Source of the DNA: Methylobacterium oryzae
GTDB taxonomy: Bacteria > Pseudomonadota > Alphaproteobacteria > Rhizobiales > Beijerinckiaceae
Length of the DNA: 64,000 nt
Direction: 5' to 3'
Assembly: GCF_021398735.1 (NCBI RefSeq)
Contig: NZ_CP090350.1
Location: forward strand, 62,001-126,000
Below, piece by piece: positions 52,563 to 61,963 of the stretch; position 1 is the first letter of the stretch, and every line of letters begins with the position of its first letter. The notes beneath the pieces are model-generated. The model ran no database searches. It saw only the letters and a program-made list of their open reading frames with translations, and was not told where the DNA came from. The position numbers were made by a program, and so were the translations under genes.

Positions 52563-53779
52563 GCCGAGGCACCGCCATCGGCCGCGCGACCCTTCAGATT
52601 CGCGGCCGCCGCGGCATAGCCGCCACCGGCACCGTCGATGAAATGCATGTGCCCGCTGCCGGGGACCGGAGGGCTGATGCAGGTCAACTGCGCAGCCGAT
52701 TGGCGCTGCAGGCCGAAATGGCAGATCCCCTGCGCCTCCGCGCCGGCGAGCTCCGCCTCGAGTCGATCGGCGAAGGCGCGGGTGCAATCCAGCGTCATCC
52801 GCAGCGCGTCATCGTACTTGCGGAAATCTGTGTTGCCCACGATCTCGCGCCGCAGAACGGCGGGATCGAACGCGCCGACCCGCGCGCCTGTGCGGTAGAT
52901 CAGGTATTCCGGTATCGATCGCGCCGCGAGGCGGAACTTGGCCCAGAAGCGGCTCCTGCGAGAGCCCGGCATCGCGCGCAGTTCGAGGTCCAGTCCCGCC
53001 CACGGTCCGCGCATCTCCGGTCCCGCGTCCTGCATCGGGCGCGCGACCTCGGCGCTGATCTCGAGCCTCTGCAGGAGCTCCTGCACGAGTTGCCGGAAGG
53101 CCGGCGCGTCGCCGCTGTGCTGGGGCACGAGCATGAGCGAGAGCATCAGCTCGTGCCGGGGACGGATCTCCTGCCAGCGGCAGGAGAGGCCGGTCAGGTC
53201 GGGCTGGGTGCCGGCCTCGGCCGGTGCGATAGCGTGGTCGCCGGCCTTCATGGCCGCCTCTGCCCAGGGCAGCCCACCTCCGCTGAACATGGCATAGGAA
53301 ACGTGGGCGCTGGGCGCGTAGCGCGCCACGCGCACGTCGAGCGCGCGATCGCGCACGGCCGAGACCGGCACGAGAGCGGTGCGCAGCTCCAGTTGCAGCG
53401 CCTCGCGGACCCAGCTGGCCGTCGCCGCCAGCGCGTCTCTCGCGGCGTCCGCGTTGTCCGGGGCGACGGCGAAACTGGCCCCGTCGCCGCCGAAGACGAA
53501 GGGGAATTCGCGCCGGCCGAGTGCGTTGGAGACCGCCGTGATGATGGCTGCGCCGGCCGCATTCACCGCCTTGTAGCGGCCAAGCCCGATCTGCTGCCGA
53601 GAACCGACGACATCGGCCACGCCGAGCCACCAATCCGCGGGCAGGGGCCGGTAGAGGCCTGGATCCATGAGGCTGGAGAAGGCGGTGAACCGGGGCAGGC
53701 TGTCGTAGAAATCCGGGGCCGCGCGGCGTGTCGCCGGTTCGCGTTCCTGACCTGCACCCATCGATGTCCCCACCGCCAT
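52547..53779 (-). CDS. DUF3095 protein
   Basis: 410 aa without signal or membrane spans. The central GGDGASFAVAPDNADAA (about residues 97-113) and earlier FYDSLPRFTAFSSLMDP match the DUF3095 family, which is distantly like adenylate/guanylate cyclases. No obvious full set of cyclase metal ligands is visible apart from the Asp in GGDGAS, so activity is open. It converges with the previous operon and is alone on this strand. Confidence 0.75.
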   Translation of the reverse strand: MAVGTSMGAGQEREPATRRAAPDFYDSLPRFTAFSSLMDPGLYRPLPADWWLGVADVVGSRQQIGLGRYKAVNAAGAAIITAVSNALGRREFPFVFGGDGASFAVAPDNADAARDALAATASWVREALQLELRTALVPVSAVRDRALDVRVARYAPSAHVSYAMFSGGGLPWAEAAMKAGDHAIAPAEAGTQPDLTGLSCRWQEIRPRHELMLSLMLVPQHSGDAPAFRQLVQELLQRLEISAEVARPMQDAGPEMRGPWAGLDLELRAMPGSRRSRFWAKFRLAARSIPEYLIYRTGARVGAFDPAVLRREIVGNTDFRKYDDALRMTLDCTRAFADRLEAELAGAEAQGICHFGLQRQSAAQLTCISPPVPGSGHMHFIDGAGGGYAAAAANLKGRAADGGASAQTRP

Positions 53780-54132
53780 CGCCCTGCTCCTCGGCGCAGC
53801 GCCAGGGCGCCGTGACGCGCCCGGATCGCGTCACCGATACCATCCTCGGTGAGACAACCCTCACCACGCCCACGTGCCGCCCTCAAGCGAGGGCGGCACG
53901 TGAGGTCCGAATTCGCGGCCGCTACGAGCTGTCGCTCGATCCGCGGCCGATGCGGCTCGGATCACGAGAGTCGGGCGGCATCCCCGGGACGGATGGGGCT
54001 GGGGTCGCCGTCACGGATCCCGTCGTCGGAGCGAGGGGTTGCGGGATGGAGTCGGTCAGCCGGCCGCCGCCGCGCGTGCAGCGGCGGCCGATCGCGTGAC
54101 GGAAACGCGATCCGTCGAAGATGGTCGCTCAG
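53780..54132. other. Intergenic region with a perfect 14-bp hairpin
   Basis: 353 bp without a gene between the DUF3095 start and the His/Gly-rich protein stop. It contains the strong hairpin 53870-53901 listed separately. No further signal. Confidence 0.6.
53870..53901. other. Perfect 14-bp hairpin with AAGC loop
   Basis: Arms CACGTGCCGCCCTC (53870-53883) and its exact complement (53888-53901) around the 4-nt loop AAGC. It lies 230 bp past the stop of the His/Gly-rich gene on the minus strand. There is no U-tract. It could be a terminator, a mobile REP-like unit, or a regulator site. Confidence 0.6.
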
Positions 54133-54477
54133 CTAGCCGCACACGCGCTCATGGCCGAAGAAGACAGGATTGTAGATCGCGCGGCAGTCGCCGAAGTTCG
54201 GGCCGAGGAAGGAGCTGTTCGCGGGATAGCCCCAGCTGAACCCGCCGAAGCGCCGACGGAATCCACGGTGGTAGAAATGGCGATGGTGACCGAACCCGCC
54301 GTGCCTGAAGCCTCCGTGCCCGAACCCGCGATGGCCGAAGCCTCCGTGATGGCCGAAGCCTCCGTGTCCGAAACCGCCACGGCCAAACCCGCGGGCGTCG
54401 GCACTGGCGGCACCACCGGCCAATGTCGCGGCCGCGAGACCCGCCACCATCAACATCTTCGTCGAGATCATCTTCAT
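54133..54477 (-). CDS. Exported glycine/histidine-rich protein
   Basis: 114 aa. Signal peptide 1-28 (ADARG), then residues 29-77 of repeating Gly-Phe-Gly-His units such as GHGGFGHHGGFGHRGFGHGG, which could bind Ni, Cu or haem. A conserved-looking C-terminus with two cysteines (GDCRAIY, VCG) follows. Periplasmic or surface-located; function unknown. Confidence 0.8.
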   Translation of the reverse strand: MKMISTKMLMVAGLAAATLAGGAASADARGFGRGGFGHGGFGHHGGFGHRGFGHGGFRHGGFGHHRHFYHRGFRRRFGGFSWGYPANSSFLGPNFGDCRAIYNPVFFGHERVCG

Positions 54478-54696
54478 CGTGCGTCTCCCTGTTGGGGTGA
54501 AGGCACTCTGCCGCCGACCGATGGCCGGTCGCTGTGATCCCGGTCACAGAAGCCCGGACGCGGGGCTCGACGCGGGATCCCTCGCGGGGGCTCGGGTGCG
54601 GGCTTCGACCGAACCTCGACCGGTCGGGACGACCGCGAACTCGGACGCCGCGGCGGGCAGGCGGCCCGCGCCGTTGGCCGCGCGCGTGCGATCGCT

Positions 54697-55593
54697 CTAC
54701 GCGCGCTGCCCCATCACGAGCGTGACCGGCTGGCCCGCGAAAGTCTCGACCGCGGTGAAGGCGCGTGCGCGAAGTTCAGCCTCCATGGCCGCGCCTTCCC
54801 ACAGATGTCCGCCGCTGCGGGCCAGCCGCAGGGCAGCGAGCGCGGCGGCCGTGGGATCCGCCGGCGGAGCGTAGAGTCCGACCACCAGATACCCCCGCGG
54901 CTCGAGCGCAGCCGTGAGCCGATCGAGCGCTGCTCGGGCCGCGTCCCGGGAGAGGAAGGGTGCCGGAAGCCACGTCAGCGAGTAGCCTGCCGAATCGTCG
55001 AACCGCGTCACATCCTGCAGACGGAGTTCGATACGGCCGTGAAAGGGGCTCGCCGCCACGTTCGCGCGCGCCAAGGCCAGGGCCGGCTCCCAGATGTCCA
55101 GGCCGACGACCCGCAGCGAGGGCCAGCGTGCCGCGGCCTCCAGCGCGATGCCGCCCACGCCGGTGCCGACATCCAGGAAGCGCCCGGTGAGTGCGGCCGC
55201 GAGCGACGGGCGCTCGGTCGACAAGGCCGCCAGGCGCCGCACGACGCTGCGCGACGCCTGGCCTTGAGCCTGCAACATCGCGGGATCGCGAACCTGCCAG
55301 ACCGGCGGCCGCTCCGGGTGATCCAGCAGATCCCGCGCCTCCTCGAGCGCGTGGGTGACGGATGCCAGGAGCGCGGACACCTGCTCGGGTTCGAGCTCAC
55401 CGAGGCCGCCCGGGATGACGGCGGCGACCACATCGCGCAGTCGGCGCGCCACCTCGGGATCGACCGCCCTCGCGCCTTCCCGCGCGCCTTCCTTCGCGTC
55501 TTGCCGCAATCGCAGGGCCGCACCGACCGCGGCCAGGCCTCGCGCCGCGTTTCCCATCGCGCGCAGCGTGTGTTCAATCGTGTCGATAGCCAT
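54697..55593 (-). CDS. Class I SAM-dependent methyltransferase
   Basis: 298 aa. An N-terminal helical domain (1-130) like those of plant O-methyltransferase-type proteins precedes the SAM domain with motif I FLDVGTGVGGIALEA at about 145 and VVGLDIWEPALALARAN. Later motif blocks are TWLPAPFLSRD and LEPRGYLVVGLY. No substrate is indicated. Alone on its strand between small genes. Confidence 0.85.
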   Translation of the reverse strand: MAIDTIEHTLRAMGNAARGLAAVGAALRLRQDAKEGAREGARAVDPEVARRLRDVVAAVIPGGLGELEPEQVSALLASVTHALEEARDLLDHPERPPVWQVRDPAMLQAQGQASRSVVRRLAALSTERPSLAAALTGRFLDVGTGVGGIALEAAARWPSLRVVGLDIWEPALALARANVAASPFHGRIELRLQDVTRFDDSAGYSLTWLPAPFLSRDAARAALDRLTAALEPRGYLVVGLYAPPADPTAAALAALRLARSGGHLWEGAAMEAELRARAFTAVETFAGQPVTLVMGQRA

Positions 55594-55926
55594 CCGCGAC
55601 CGCCGAAGTGATGATCGCCACGACGCGTCGTGGCACCCGAACAGGACGGCCCGGCATCCTCGGAAAGAGGCCGGGCAAGGATCCGCGGTGTCTTTCCCGG
55701 CCGTGAGCCCGTGGATCTTCCGCCCGGGCGCTCCTCGACAGCGGCTCAGGGGACCTCAGCGCTTCCGGCCGTCACACGCGGCCTGATCGGACCGTCCGCG
55801 ACGCGCGGTGCGTCGCGATTCCGGGGACGGGCTCGACGCCCGGCTCGGCCGGTGCGATGTCCGCGCGACGGGGCGTCCTGAGCGAGCCCTCCGGTCCGCC
55901 GATCGTGCTCGCTGCGGCGACGGGCG
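55594..55926. other. Intergenic region, no gene seen
   Basis: 333 bp between the methyltransferase start and the GMC oxidoreductase stop. GC-rich throughout. Nothing recognised. Confidence 0.5.
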
Positions 55927-57543
55927 TTACAGGCCGTGCGCGCGCTTCAGCATCTCGGCGGCCCGTTCACCGATCACCGCGCACGGCGCCTGGGTGTTGC
56001 CGGTGGTCACGCGGGGCAGGATCGAGGCGTCGGCGACCCGCAGGCCGTCGATGCCGTAGACCCGGAGCGCACCGTCCACGACCGCCAGCGCGTCGCGGCC
56101 CATCCGGGCGGTGCAGCTCTGGTGCCAGTAGGTGACGGCGGCATCGCGGATGTAGTCCGCCATCGCCGCGCCGGACAGCGGACCCGGCATGGCCTCCGCG
56201 CGCACGTACGGGCGGAACGCCGGCGCGTTGCCGAGGGCGCGGCAGAGATCGACGCAGGCCGCGGCCGCCGTCACGTCGGCCGGGTGGGACAGGAAGTTCG
56301 CCTCGATGACCGGCGGCGTCGCCATGTCGGCGCTCCGCAGCCGCAGGCGGCCGCGGCTGGCGGGCTGCGCGAGGCCGGCGAACATCGTCCAGCCTTGGGC
56401 CGGAACGCCGCGCGCCGCGGTCTGCTCGCTCGGAACCGGAAACTCGACCTGGCAGAACAGCAGGTCCGGCGCCGAGAGGCCGGGCCGGCTCGTCCAGTAC
56501 AGGGTCGCCTCGCTGCCGCTGTTCCGCGGCGCGATCGGGTCGGCATATTCCCAGGTGCAGCCGAAGGACACGTGGTCCTGAAGGTTCTGTCCGACGCCGG
56601 GCAGGTGCTGCGCCGACGGGATGCCGAGCGCCCCGAGCTCGTCCCGGTCGCCGATCCCCGAGAGCATCAGCACCTTGGGTGTGTGGATCGCCCCCATCGA
56701 CAGGACCGTCTCGGCACGCGCGCCGACCGTCCGGACCGCGCCCGCGTGGACGAACTCGACCCCCGTGGCGCGGCGGCCGTCGAAGGTCACGCGGCGGACG
56801 AGCGCGTCCGTGAGGACGGTCAGGTTGGGGCGGTCGAGCCAGGGATGGACGTAGGCGCGGAACAGCGAGACGCGCCGGCCGTCGCGGACCAGCATGTCGG
56901 TGATCGCCGCGCCGCCGGGCCCCTCCATCATGCGCCCGTTGGGGTTGTCGAAGGTCGGGATGCCGAGGTCCCGCGCGGCGTCGAGCAGGGCGTGGGCCAC
57001 GGGGCTGGGATCGGAGGCGGGCTGCACCCAGACCGGACCGCCGCTTCCGCGATGCGCCGGATCGGAGGCGCCGCGCCAGTTCTCGATGCGCCGGTAGATG
57101 TCGAGGACGCTCTCGTAGCCCCAGGCCGCGTCGCCGGCCTCGGCGGCGAAGGCGTCCCAGTCGCACCGGTGGCCGCGCGCCCAGACCATCACGTTGACGC
57201 TGGAGCCGCCGCCGAGGCCCTTGCCCATCGCCATGGAGAGCGTGCGTCCGTTCAGGTGGGCATTCGGCTCCGCGCGAAAGCCCCAGTCCCGCGCCCCGCC
57301 GAGATTGGTCGGCCAGAGGGCGGGATCGAGCACGGCCTCGGCGTCGTCCGAGCCGCCCGCCTCGAGCAGGAGCACCTGCACCTCGGGGTTCTCCGCCAGC
57401 CGCCGCGCGACGACCGACCCGGAGGCGCCCGCGCCGCAGACGACGAAGTCGTAGGCCGGTTTCAGGTCGGCGGTCAGCCGGGCCTGGTTCTCCCCCGCCC
57501 GCCGCGCGAAATCGGCCCGGTCGAGGGCGTCTGAAGTGCTCAT
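55927..57543 (-). CDS. GMC-family FAD oxidoreductase (choline/alcohol dehydrogenase-like)
   Basis: 538 aa. N-terminal FAD fold FVVCGAGASGSVVARRLAEN (about 33-52), GMC signature GGSSVNVMVWARGH and a C-terminal WHQSCTARMG with the catalytic His, followed by LRVADASILPRVTTGNT. No signal peptide. Relatives oxidise choline, alkanols or polyethylene glycol. No neighbouring gene suggests a substrate. Confidence 0.92.
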   Translation of the reverse strand: MSTSDALDRADFARRAGENQARLTADLKPAYDFVVCGAGASGSVVARRLAENPEVQVLLLEAGGSDDAEAVLDPALWPTNLGGARDWGFRAEPNAHLNGRTLSMAMGKGLGGGSSVNVMVWARGHRCDWDAFAAEAGDAAWGYESVLDIYRRIENWRGASDPAHRGSGGPVWVQPASDPSPVAHALLDAARDLGIPTFDNPNGRMMEGPGGAAITDMLVRDGRRVSLFRAYVHPWLDRPNLTVLTDALVRRVTFDGRRATGVEFVHAGAVRTVGARAETVLSMGAIHTPKVLMLSGIGDRDELGALGIPSAQHLPGVGQNLQDHVSFGCTWEYADPIAPRNSGSEATLYWTSRPGLSAPDLLFCQVEFPVPSEQTAARGVPAQGWTMFAGLAQPASRGRLRLRSADMATPPVIEANFLSHPADVTAAAACVDLCRALGNAPAFRPYVRAEAMPGPLSGAAMADYIRDAAVTYWHQSCTARMGRDALAVVDGALRVYGIDGLRVADASILPRVTTGNTQAPCAVIGERAAEMLKRAHGL

Positions 57544-57944
57544 GATCTGGAAGGTCTCACCTGTAGCAGCGGATCGGAATGATCTCGGTCAATCGAGGAT
57601 CGGGCAGAAAACTCCGACGCTCACGTCTCCGCGCTCCAGCAATCGCCTCGTCGGGATTGCCGGAACATCAGTGGCGCCGCGATCGGGCTGCCGCGCGAAG
57701 CGGCGCGCGCCCCGCGTTCGACGCGCGGATCGATAACGCAATGCTTCTGTTACAGGTGGATTTCGGCGCGTGACCGCGCGCGTTACATGGGACACGGTTT
57801 CTCGTCCGCGCCACAAGCCGGCGAGCGGGCAGGTCGGATCGGCGGATCGAGCGGCAGGACACGCGAAAGCGGCGAGGCTCGCACCCCGCCGCTCGCGTCA
57901 GTCTCGTTGTCCGTTACCGGGTGGCCGCCGGCATCCTGCCGGGT
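57544..57944. other. Intergenic region, no gene seen
   Basis: 401 bp between the GMC gene and a tiny membrane-protein gene. The first 200 bp are slightly AT-richer and probably carry the GMC promoter. No convincing gene or repeat. Confidence 0.5.
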
Positions 57945-58040
57945 TCACAGGCCCATCAGCACGCCGGCCGAGCCGACGACGGTCATCATGAGGCCGCCCA
58001 GGAAGGCGCCGATCATCGCGTAGGAGAAGGCCTTCAGCAT
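57945..58040 (-). CDS. Tiny single-span membrane protein
   Basis: 31 aa, MLKAFSYAMIGAFLGGLMMT followed by a Val/Gly-rich end, one transmembrane helix with GxxxG-like spacing. It lies 14 bp after the small exported-protein gene on the same strand, so they may share an mRNA. Confidence 0.55.
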   Translation of the reverse strand: MLKAFSYAMIGAFLGGLMMTVVGSAGVLMGL

Positions 58041-58054
58041 CGTGTCCCCCGACC

Positions 58055-58321
58055 TCAGCAGCGGTTGCCGCCGGCGGTCTGGCCGTACTGCTTGACCGGG
58101 AAGTTCTGCTGGTTGGCATTGCCCTCCGCGGCCGAGCTCTGCGGGCAGGTCCAGGGGTCGCGGTCGTAGCGGCCGCCGAACGGGGCGCCGAACGAGCCCG
58201 TGGTTTCGACATCGTAGGGCGTGGAGCCAGTCCAGGCAGGACGATCGTAGGCCATGGCGGACGAGATCGGAGCTACGGCGAGCATGAGAGCGGTGACGGT
58301 AGCGGCGATACGGGTCTTCAT
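58055..58321 (-). CDS. Small exported protein
   Basis: 88 aa with a good signal peptide (1-24, SSAMA) and a mature part rich in Gly, Ser, Pro and Tyr (GGRYDRDPWTCPQSS), with two cysteines including the C-terminal residue. It may form a disulfide. No family known. Divergent from the gene at 58621. Confidence 0.7.
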   Translation of the reverse strand: MKTRIAATVTALMLAVAPISSAMAYDRPAWTGSTPYDVETTGSFGAPFGGRYDRDPWTCPQSSAAEGNANQQNFPVKQYGQTAGGNRC

Positions 58322-58620
58322 AGGCTAATTCTTGCTCCTTTACGCAGTACAGTCCGAGACTTACGGTCCATTTCATCTTGCGTGACACTAATATGGGGGC
58401 GATTGTCTCGGAGCGACGTGCCGCTGCGCACGCGGCGTCCGGGATTAATCGCGCTGGCGGCGCAGCTGTGACCGCGCGTGACCAGGCTGTCTCTGCCGCC
58501 GGCGTCGCGGCCGCCCGGCAGACTGCGCTCACGAAGGCCCGCTCATTGAACCAGACGCGCGCTTCAGGTCTTCCCTCCATGCCGAGGCGATCCATCTCCG
58601 CCGAGGCATGGAGGAGCTCT
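58322..58620. other. Divergent promoter region
   Basis: 299 bp between two divergent genes for exported proteins. The 60 bp next to the minus-strand start are AT-richer and hold its promoter. CATGGAGGAGCTCT just before 58621 is the ribosome-binding site of the plus-strand gene. No other feature. Confidence 0.55.
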
Positions 58621-58905
58621 ATGCGCATTCTCGTTCTCGCCGCGCTCGCAGGTGTCGGCCTCGGCGTCCTGGCTGTCCCCGCCTCGGCCGTTCCCGCGGG
58701 CCCCGCGACCGGCCTCTCGTCGCCGTCCGACATGCTCACCGACGTCCGGATGAGGCGCCATCACGTGCGGCGACATTCGATGTCGCGGGTCCAGCGGCGC
58801 TATCCGGGTGCGAGCTTCGTCCGGAACAAGACCCCCGGCTCTGCGGGCGGCAGCAGCCGGGGTAACGGCGTTACCGGCAGCTACGCCGCGCCCAGCGGAC
58901 GGTAG
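58621..58905 (+). CDS. Small exported basic protein
   Basis: 94 aa. Signal peptide 1-23 (PASA), then Pro/Ala-rich and a strongly basic central part (MRRHHVRRHSMSRVQRR) and a Gly/Ser-rich end. GGAGGAG is 5 bp before the ATG. Possibly binds anionic envelope polymers. Unknown family. Confidence 0.7.
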   Translation: MRILVLAALAGVGLGVLAVPASAVPAGPATGLSSPSDMLTDVRMRRHHVRRHSMSRVQRRYPGASFVRNKTPGSAGGSSRGNGVTGSYAAPSGR

Positions 58906-59117
58906 GCCCCCACGCTCGCGCAACGCGGCCCGCCCGGCCGGCCGCGGCGGGCCCCGCGCGCGCCATCGCCGTCACCGGATTCCTGCGCGCGCGCGGGACC
59001 GGGGGCGGCAGACGGCGCAGGCGGGATGAACCCCCACGGCCGGCGATCCCGCCGGCTTCCGGTTCGAGCCGGCGCCCTGCGCCCGCGCGGGCGAATGGTG
59101 GCGGATGCGTCGGGCTC

Positions 59118-59501
59118 TCAGCGCGCCAGTCTCGCGGGGAGCACCGTCGGCGCCGGGCTCGACGCGTTCGACGCCGCGAACGACGCGACGAATCCGGCGA
59201 GGGAGCGCACATTGTCCGGCTGCCGCGGATCCCGAGCAACCGCGGCTGCCTCGCGTTCCAGTCGAAGGTTACAGGCCTTTGTCGGAAGTCCGATATCCGG
59301 CGTGCAGGCGTCGTGGCGGGCGCAGGCTGCGTCGAGGGCGTCGATAGGCGGCAGAGGCGCGTTGTTGCCGGGGCCGCAGTAGTTGCCGTGGATGAGGAAC
59401 TTCGGCCCGCCGTTGGCGGCCGGCTGTGCCAGGGACGGCGTGGCCCACGCGGCGGCGAGGCAGACGGGGGCGACGAGGCCTATGACGGTGCGAGTCAACA
59501 T
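59118..59501 (-). CDS. Exported phospholipase A2-like protein
   Basis: 127 aa with signal peptide 1-25 (SLAQ). The motif YCGPGN (about 41-46) and LDAACARHDAC (56-66) match the Ca-binding loop and His-Asp catalytic pair of the PLA2 fold, with His63 and Asp64. The C-terminal helix is shorter than in classical enzymes. An exported lipase or toxin-like activity is possible; a Ca loop with all ligands is not certain. Confidence 0.7.
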   Translation of the reverse strand: MLTRTVIGLVAPVCLAAAWATPSLAQPAANGGPKFLIHGNYCGPGNNAPLPPIDALDAACARHDACTPDIGLPTKACNLRLEREAAAVARDPRQPDNVRSLAGFVASFAASNASSPAPTVLPARLAR

Positions 59502-59874
59502 GGTGGAGACCCTCCAGCACCTGCGCCGCACAAGTCCCATCGGCGATGACGGTGCGAGACACGATTAAGCACCACACATCACGGCGCGACGTGCTCCGGA
59601 GCACCACCCCTATTTGGATGACGTCCTACCCGCATCGCGGACATCGCGGTCGCTGCGTCACCGCAGCGTCCGCGACATCGCCCGGCATCACGGAGGTCGG
59701 GCCCCGCCGCACTTTCCCCCTCTGCCTCCTCTGCCGATCGCGTGTCGGCACCTCTGTCGTGCAGACACGCCTCGCTCGGCGCGAAGAGGCGGGGCATCGG
59801 GCTGCTGACTGTGGTAGACATCACCGCATGCTCGCTGGCGATCCAGCGTCTCACGGCCTTCAGGGAGAGTCTCA
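59502..59874. other. Divergent intergenic region
   Basis: 373 bp between the PLA2-like gene and the TIGR02300 gene. One short 7-bp hairpin (59651-59668) is seen. No gene recognised. Confidence 0.5.
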
Positions 59875-60270
59875 GTGGCGCGTCCGGACCTCGGCACGAA
59901 GCGTATCTGCCCGACGACGGGGAAGAAGTTCTACGATCTCGGCAAGAATCCCGTGATCTCGCCCTACTCGGGCGAGGTCGTGCCGATCGCTGCCGCGACA
60001 TCGTATTCCAGGGGGAGCGCTCCCGTCGTCGCGCGCAAAGAGGCGCCGAGCGACGAAGAGGACGAGACGGAGGGCCCCGAACTCGTCTCGCTGGACGAGG
60101 TCGAGGCCGAGGAGGCCGAGAAGGACACGGACAGCAACGCTGAGGATGACGACGCGCTCGACATCGAGGACGACGGGGAGCAGGTCGACGACGACAACCT
60201 CGTCGTCGATGAGGACGATGACGACACCAGCGATCTCGTCGAGGTCAACGACGACGATGACGACCAGTAA
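59875..60270 (+). CDS. TIGR02300 family acidic protein
   Basis: 131 aa, starting with GTG (CAGGGAGAG upstream). The N-terminal block LGTKRICPTTGKKFYDLGKN and SPYSGEVVP is the family's conserved part, with the FYDL motif. The rest is an extreme Asp/Glu tail, ending DDDDDQ. The family is limited to Alphaproteobacteria; function unknown. Confidence 0.9.
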   Translation: MARPDLGTKRICPTTGKKFYDLGKNPVISPYSGEVVPIAAATSYSRGSAPVVARKEAPSDEEDETEGPELVSLDEVEAEEAEKDTDSNAEDDDALDIEDDGEQVDDDNLVVDEDDDDTSDLVEVNDDDDDQ

Positions 60271-60322
60271 ACCCGCACGCCGCCGCCGGTCGTCCGGCGG
60301 ACGGGCGCGGGTGGCCGCAATC

Positions 60323-60598
60323 TCAGTCGCTGTTTGATCGGGTGGTGGGGCGGCTCATGAGCAGGGCCGCCCGCACCGCCATGCGGCGCGACGGCTCGTC
60401 GGACTCGGTGTCGACCACGATCGCGGGCGCGGAGGGGTGGGCCGCGACGGCCGCCGCGAGATCGAGCACGTGGTCCGGACCGATGGCGTGATCCTGGGTG
60501 GTCGGTTCTGCCAGGTAGGCGTCGACGGCGGCGCCGACATCCTCGATGGCGATACGCTCGGCGGTCACCAGATCCCAGAGCGTGGCCTCAGCTGACAT
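60323..60598 (-). CDS. Small unknown protein
   Basis: 91 aa, MSAEATLWDLVTAERIAIED and then helices with VLDLAAAVAAHPSAPAIVVD. No motif known. Its 3' end is 52 bp from the TIGR02300 stop, convergent. Confidence 0.6.
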   Translation of the reverse strand: MSAEATLWDLVTAERIAIEDVGAAVDAYLAEPTTQDHAIGPDHVLDLAAAVAAHPSAPAIVVDTESDEPSRRMAVRAALLMSRPTTRSNSD

Positions 60599-60685
60599 CC
60601 GCGGCGTATCGCACCTCGCGCGAGAGCATGCAACAATGTAACAACGGCTGGCTCGCGGCGCCGGCAGGCCAGCGCGTCCGCGGGA

Positions 60686-60946
60686 TCAGGGCCCGTCGCG
60701 CAGGGGACCGATGCAGGCCGCAACCGGGTGGCCGGCCGGCGCGAAGTGATCCAGGAGCCGGTCCCCGGACCACAGCTCGGCCAACAATCCCTCGGCCAGC
60801 CTGTCGGCCTGATGCCTGGCCTCCGCGTCGTCGCGGGCTCGGATGAGGACCGTGCCGCGGTCGCTGCCGTCCGCGCCGAACCGGTGCAACCGGTAGGCCG
60901 AGCCGGAGCCTCGGCGTTTTCCGGGGAAATCGATGAGGTCGGCCAT
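60686..60946 (-). CDS. Unknown small protein, paralogous pair (copy B)
   Basis: 86 aa, MADLIDFPGKRRGSGSAYRL. It aligns along its length with the protein at 33082-33360: same start, a central RDDAEARHQADRL helix and AELWSGDRLLDHF. Function unknown. Located next to a small unknown gene on the same strand. Confidence 0.65.
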   Translation of the reverse strand: MADLIDFPGKRRGSGSAYRLHRFGADGSDRGTVLIRARDDAEARHQADRLAEGLLAELWSGDRLLDHFAPAGHPVAACIGPLRDGP

Positions 60947-61136
60947 CGCGGGCTCACGGCTCCGTAGGAGGGGGCACGCGTCCCCCAAGCCGCCGGAACC
61001 TGAAGTCTGGCCGATCCGGCGACAGATCGAGTGTAAGAGGGCCGGGACGCGAAGGATAGAGTGCGACGGACGCCCGCTCGCTGCCGAGGCAAGGCCATCA
61101 GGGCCGGAACGCGGCCCAATCAACGTTCAGGAAGGG

Positions 61137-61844
61137 TCAGACCGTCGGGCCGGCGGAGGTCGCGATCCACACCACGTGCCGCGGGCCGCTGCGCCCGTTC
61201 GCGTGGGGGCGAACCTCTTCGACGGCGAAACCCGAGCGCTGGAGGCGCGCCTTGAACTTGCGGTCGGGATTGGCCGACCAGACGCCGAGCACGCCGCCCG
61301 GCCGCAGCGCCCGCCGCGCCGATTCCAACCCGTGCTTGCCATAGAGGCGATCGTTCTCCGGGCGCACGAACCCTTCCGGTCCGTTGTCGACATCGAGCAG
61401 GATCGCGTCCCAGGCGGCCGGGCCGCACCGGATCAGGTGGTCGACATCGGCTTCGCGCAGATCGACGCGGGCGTCGTCGAGGCAGCCGGCGAAGACGCCC
61501 GCGAGCGGTCCGCGCGCCCAAGCCGCGACCGTCGGTACCAACTCGGCGACCGTGACTCGCGCCTCGGGCTCAAGGTTGCGCAGGGCCGCGCGCAGGGTGA
61601 ACCCCATTCCGAGGCCGCCGACGAGCACCCGCGCCGCGCCCCGCCCGCGCACCCGGCCGCAAGCGAGGATCGCCAGCGCCTCCTCGGAGGCCCCGCGGGT
61701 GCTGTTCATCAGCTCGATCGTGTCGGCGACGATGGAGAACTCGTGGCCCCGCTGCATCAGGTGCAACGGGCTCCCGCCGGGAACGAGGCCGGTGTCGATG
61801 TGCCTCCAAGATGTCACAGGCGTCCCTCTGTGGGCCGGCGCCAT
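61137..61844 (-). CDS. Spermidine synthase-like methyltransferase-fold protein
   Basis: 235 aa. SAM/aminopropyltransferase fold: VLVGGLGMGFTLRAAL (about 80), VAELVPTVAAWA, then DAILLDVDNGPEGFV with the conserved acidic core of spermidine synthase-type proteins. No signal. Short for a true spermidine synthase, and typical of the small class seen in Methylobacterium and Bradyrhizobium. ATG 61844 is taken as start; a GTG at 61814 is possible. Confidence 0.8.
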   Translation of the reverse strand: MAPAHRGTPVTSWRHIDTGLVPGGSPLHLMQRGHEFSIVADTIELMNSTRGASEEALAILACGRVRGRGAARVLVGGLGMGFTLRAALRNLEPEARVTVAELVPTVAAWARGPLAGVFAGCLDDARVDLREADVDHLIRCGPAAWDAILLDVDNGPEGFVRPENDRLYGKHGLESARRALRPGGVLGVWSANPDRKFKARLQRSGFAVEEVRPHANGRSGPRHVVWIATSAGPTV

Positions 61845-61963
61845 GGATATTCCGGCAAACGGGAAGGATGGGTTATGAGACGCGCTCCTGACCGCGCGTC
61901 GCGCCTGCAAGACGCAGGGGCCGCGACGGCGTTCGCCTCGTCCGAGAAGCCGGCATATCCCTC

